64,000 nt of DNA, taken from NCBI RefSeq assembly GCF_018771565.1, contig NZ_CP076326.1, positions 124,001 through 188,000 of the forward strand, read 5' to 3'. Positions 62,143 to 64,000 of the stretch are shown one piece after another. The position numbers and the translations under genes are program-made. The DNA comes from Thermoflexus hugenholtzii (GTDB lineage: Bacteria; Chloroflexota; Anaerolineae; Thermoflexales; Thermoflexaceae). Within the stretch, counting starts at the first letter, position 1; each line of letters opens with the position of its first letter. The notes under the pieces were generated by a model. That model did not search any database. It had not been told where the DNA came from and worked only from the letters and a program-made list of their open reading frames with translations.

Positions 62143-63216
62143 ATGAAGGGCGGATCGCCGTGGGGTGAAGCCTATCGTCTGCGGCTCGGCTGGTATGTGG
62201 ATTGGACTGTCACCCCCAACGCTCCACAGCCTTACGGGATTGAGTATATTCCTATCGTTCGGCTTAAGCAGTGGAAGGTCAAGGACGGGGTCCCGATGCG
62301 TTGTTGCGCAGGTCCGGGATGTGAATATCTGAAGGTAAACGGACAGTATACCTATACGGTGTCTCCCTCTCTGGAGATCCTGCGTCAGGTGGCGCAGGAG
62401 CGGCCGGGTTTGCTCTGGGTGATCGGGAACGAGATCGAGCGGGTGGACTGGGAGACTAGCGACGGGGGATGCGCGGGGCAGGATGAGATGCTCCCGGAAG
62501 TATATGCCGAGGCTTACCATGAGATCCGGGAGGCTATCCGAGCGATCGATCCCACTGCTCGCTTCGCCATCGGCGGTGTAGTCCAATTTACCCCTCTTCG
62601 ACGACAGTATTTGCAACGCGTGTGGGACGCTTATCGTGCAAAGTATGGTCGGGACATGCCTGTCGATGTCTGGAATGTCCATGTTTTTATTCTACAAGAG
62701 AAGAAAGGGGAGTGGGGTGCTGATATACCAGCTGGAATAGAATCAGAACAAGGAATATTATACACGATTGAAGATAATAAAAGATTCGAATTGGGATGGC
62801 AACAACTTCTTTCGATGCGTCAATGGATGAAAGAAATAGGTCAACAAAATAAACCTTTAATCATCACAGAATATGGTGTCAATATGCCGCCTCATTACAG
62901 CGGATTTTCTTATGAAGAGGTTAAAACTTCCTTCATGTACCCATCTTTTGATCAGTTTTTAAATTATAAAGACTGTAATTTGGGTTATGGAGCGGACGAA
63001 TGTCGATTGATTCAGCGGTGGAACTGGTATAGCTTGGATGATGATAGTGGCCGGTTTGAGGATGGAGAATATCATCAATTTTATAATGGTAACCTTCTTT
63101 ACTCCGGCTTGGGCGGACAACCCCAGGGAATCTCGCCACTGGGGATATATTGGCGGGAATATGTGCGAGGTCTTTCTTCGGAAGGAGGGCGGCCGAGCTG
63201 GTGGCTTGGCCCGTGA
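62143..63216 (+). CDS. Glycoside-hydrolase-like TIM-barrel protein, N-terminus missing
   Basis: 357 residues of a clan GH-A-like protein. LLWVIGNEIERVDW has the acid/base Glu of the family's N-E pair, and KPLIITEYGVNMPP the nucleophile Glu. Other parts: DEMLPEVYAEAYHEIREAIRAIDPTARFAIGGVVQ and WNVHVFILQEKKGEWGADIP. No signal peptide is found and the frame upstream has no start with ribosome-binding site, so the 5' end was probably lost or shifted: a short frame from ATG 62090 (MVAPLVPPWQVPRRWAFP) appears to be the true upstream part in another phase. Base composition changes from GC-rich to AT-rich near 62690. Substrate unknown. Confidence 0.65.
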   Translation: MKGGSPWGEAYRLRLGWYVDWTVTPNAPQPYGIEYIPIVRLKQWKVKDGVPMRCCAGPGCEYLKVNGQYTYTVSPSLEILRQVAQERPGLLWVIGNEIERVDWETSDGGCAGQDEMLPEVYAEAYHEIREAIRAIDPTARFAIGGVVQFTPLRRQYLQRVWDAYRAKYGRDMPVDVWNVHVFILQEKKGEWGADIPAGIESEQGILYTIEDNKRFELGWQQLLSMRQWMKEIGQQNKPLIITEYGVNMPPHYSGFSYEEVKTSFMYPSFDQFLNYKDCNLGYGADECRLIQRWNWYSLDDDSGRFEDGEYHQFYNGNLLYSGLGGQPQGISPLGIYWREYVRGLSSEGGRPSWWLGP

Positions 63217-63264
63217 GTGAATGTGGCATCCCCACGGCTCGCATCGCATCCACAAGGCCGCGGT

Positions 63265-64000
63265 TTAGTGATAGGCGGCGGTTAAGGTGAGAAGGGAGAT
63301 GGCATTGAGCAGGCCCATGTAGGCGATCCAAGTTATGCTTAGAATCCGTCGATGCGTTCGAGGAAGCCGGGATAGCCCCCAGGTGCCTAAAATCGCCCAT
63401 GGGACAAGAGCGGGAAATAGAAAGCGTCCCTGAGGCTGGAATTGGGAGAGATTATAGCGAAGCACGCCGATCCAGGCCAGCACCTCGCCCAGGGCCAGCA
63501 GGATCAGGACGCGACGGAGAGGGGCGGATTCGGGCTTCCGCCGGAGCGTAAGAGCTTGTCCAAGTGTGAGCGCCGCTCCGATCGCCCATAGCCCCAAGGC
63601 GGTGGGAATCCATCCCTGCGGAAGGGCTACGTTCGCCCATCCGAAGCGCGCAAAGAAGAGCTCGATGAGCATAGCGGGGACGGGACGCCAGTAGTCCCAA
63701 GTGAGCGCCCGAGGGTGGATGCGCAGCTCCAGGGCGGTATGATGCAATGCCGCCCGGGCTTCGGGATACAGCCCATAATACAAGCCGACAAACATAAGGC
63801 TGGGTAGCGTTAAGCGAATTGTGTTCCGGATTCGCTCCTCGGATGAGGGGACAGGGAGAATCCAGACAGCAAGGATGGCGACAGGGAATACATATAGAAA
63901 AGCCAATTTGGACAACAAACCAAGACCTGCGGTGATTCCTAAGATAAAGATTTGTCGCCGGGCAGCTTGAGGTTCAGCGATATACTGTAGGCGAGCGCTG
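63265..64000 (-). CDS. GT39-like integral membrane protein, C-terminal part (window edge)
   Basis: The frame is open to the right edge of the window, so the N-terminus with the catalytic loop lies outside; about 245 residues are seen. Several hydrophobic helices are present (ITAGLGLLSKLAFLYVFPVAILAVW, LMFVGLYYGLYP, ALTLGQALTLRR, WAILGTWGLSRL). YNLSQFQPQGRFLFPALVPWAIL resembles the late loop and helix of dolichyl-phosphate-mannose-protein mannosyltransferase-like (GT39/ArnT) proteins common in Chloroflexota clusters. Convergent with the hydrolase-like gene. Confidence 0.7.
   Translation of the reverse strand, partial: SARLQYIAEPQAARRQIFILGITAGLGLLSKLAFLYVFPVAILAVWILPVPSSEERIRNTIRLTLPSLMFVGLYYGLYPEARAALHHTALELRIHPRALTWDYWRPVPAMLIELFFARFGWANVALPQGWIPTALGLWAIGAALTLGQALTLRRKPESAPLRRVLILLALGEVLAWIGVLRYNLSQFQPQGRFLFPALVPWAILGTWGLSRLPRTHRRILSITWIAYMGLLNAISLLTLTAAYH

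Overview
This 64 kb window is GC-rich bacterial DNA, most likely from a thermophilic member of the Chloroflexota (phylum inferred, no genus claimed). Pointers are the long PT-rich tail of the class A penicillin-binding protein, a secreted protein ending in the YLPIILRS-type tail common in this phylum, a MoeA fused to a periplasmic-binding-type domain, zinc-ligand (C+) forms of S14, S4 and L36, and many Chloroflexota-style families (CpXC, DNRLRE, Uma2, DUF433). There are no tRNA or rRNA genes and no CRISPR array that I can see.

Region 1 (1-18350) is the tuf / S10 / spc / alpha ribosomal superoperon, all on the plus strand: the end of tuf, rpsJ, rplC, rplD, rplW, rplB, rpsS, rplV, rpsC, rplP, rpmC, rpsQ, rplN, an inserted MNT nucleotidyltransferase gene, rplX, rplE, rpsN (zinc type), rpsH, rplF, rplR, rpsE, rpmD, rplO, secY, adk, map, rpmJ, rpsM, rpsK, rpsD, rpoA, rplQ, truA, rplM, rpsI. 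infA is missing between map and rpmJ. An AT-rich, hairpin-bearing gap separates rplC from rplD.

Region 2 (18381-24264) holds a nitrilase-family amidohydrolase, a solute-binding lipoprotein, an inositol monophosphatase-family enzyme, a cold-shock protein whose leader contains a strong promoter followed at once by an intrinsic terminator, and the MoeA fusion gene.

Region 3 (24281-27979) starts with two kinds of palindromic repeat and then a TetR regulator with a consensus promoter and overlapping dyad operator, in an operon with paaABCD (phenylacetyl-CoA epoxidase). paaE is absent.

Region 4 (28034-41985) is ordinary chromosomal housekeeping: a membrane-anchored CBM9-like/DNRLRE protein, an EamA permease, a class A PBP, a family 5 uracil-DNA glycosylase, a Band 7 protein, folD, a methyltransferase, an eIF2B-like protein, an orphan Flp pilin, a large CpXC protein, a PyrK-like reductase, a Nudix hydrolase and a Uma2 protein, with further palindromic repeats.

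Region 5 (42085-49471) is an accessory patch: an MNT gene whose HEPN partner is cut by a palindromic repeat, an orphan DUF433 gene, an IS607-type element with intact TnpB but truncated TnpA, then folC, a hairpin-rich tandem repeat array of about 0.8 kb, and lon.

Region 6 (49472-64000) is a polysaccharide/glycoconjugate island of lower and mosaic GC: five GT4-type and one GT2-type glycosyltransferases mostly overlapping by 1-25 bases, a small protein sharing a C-terminal tail with the GT2 enzyme, a DUF4214 mini-protein, a membrane protein gene broken by several frameshifts, a secreted FG-GAP repeat protein, a glycoside-hydrolase-like protein lacking its N-terminus, and the end of a divergent GT39-like membrane protein that runs off the window.
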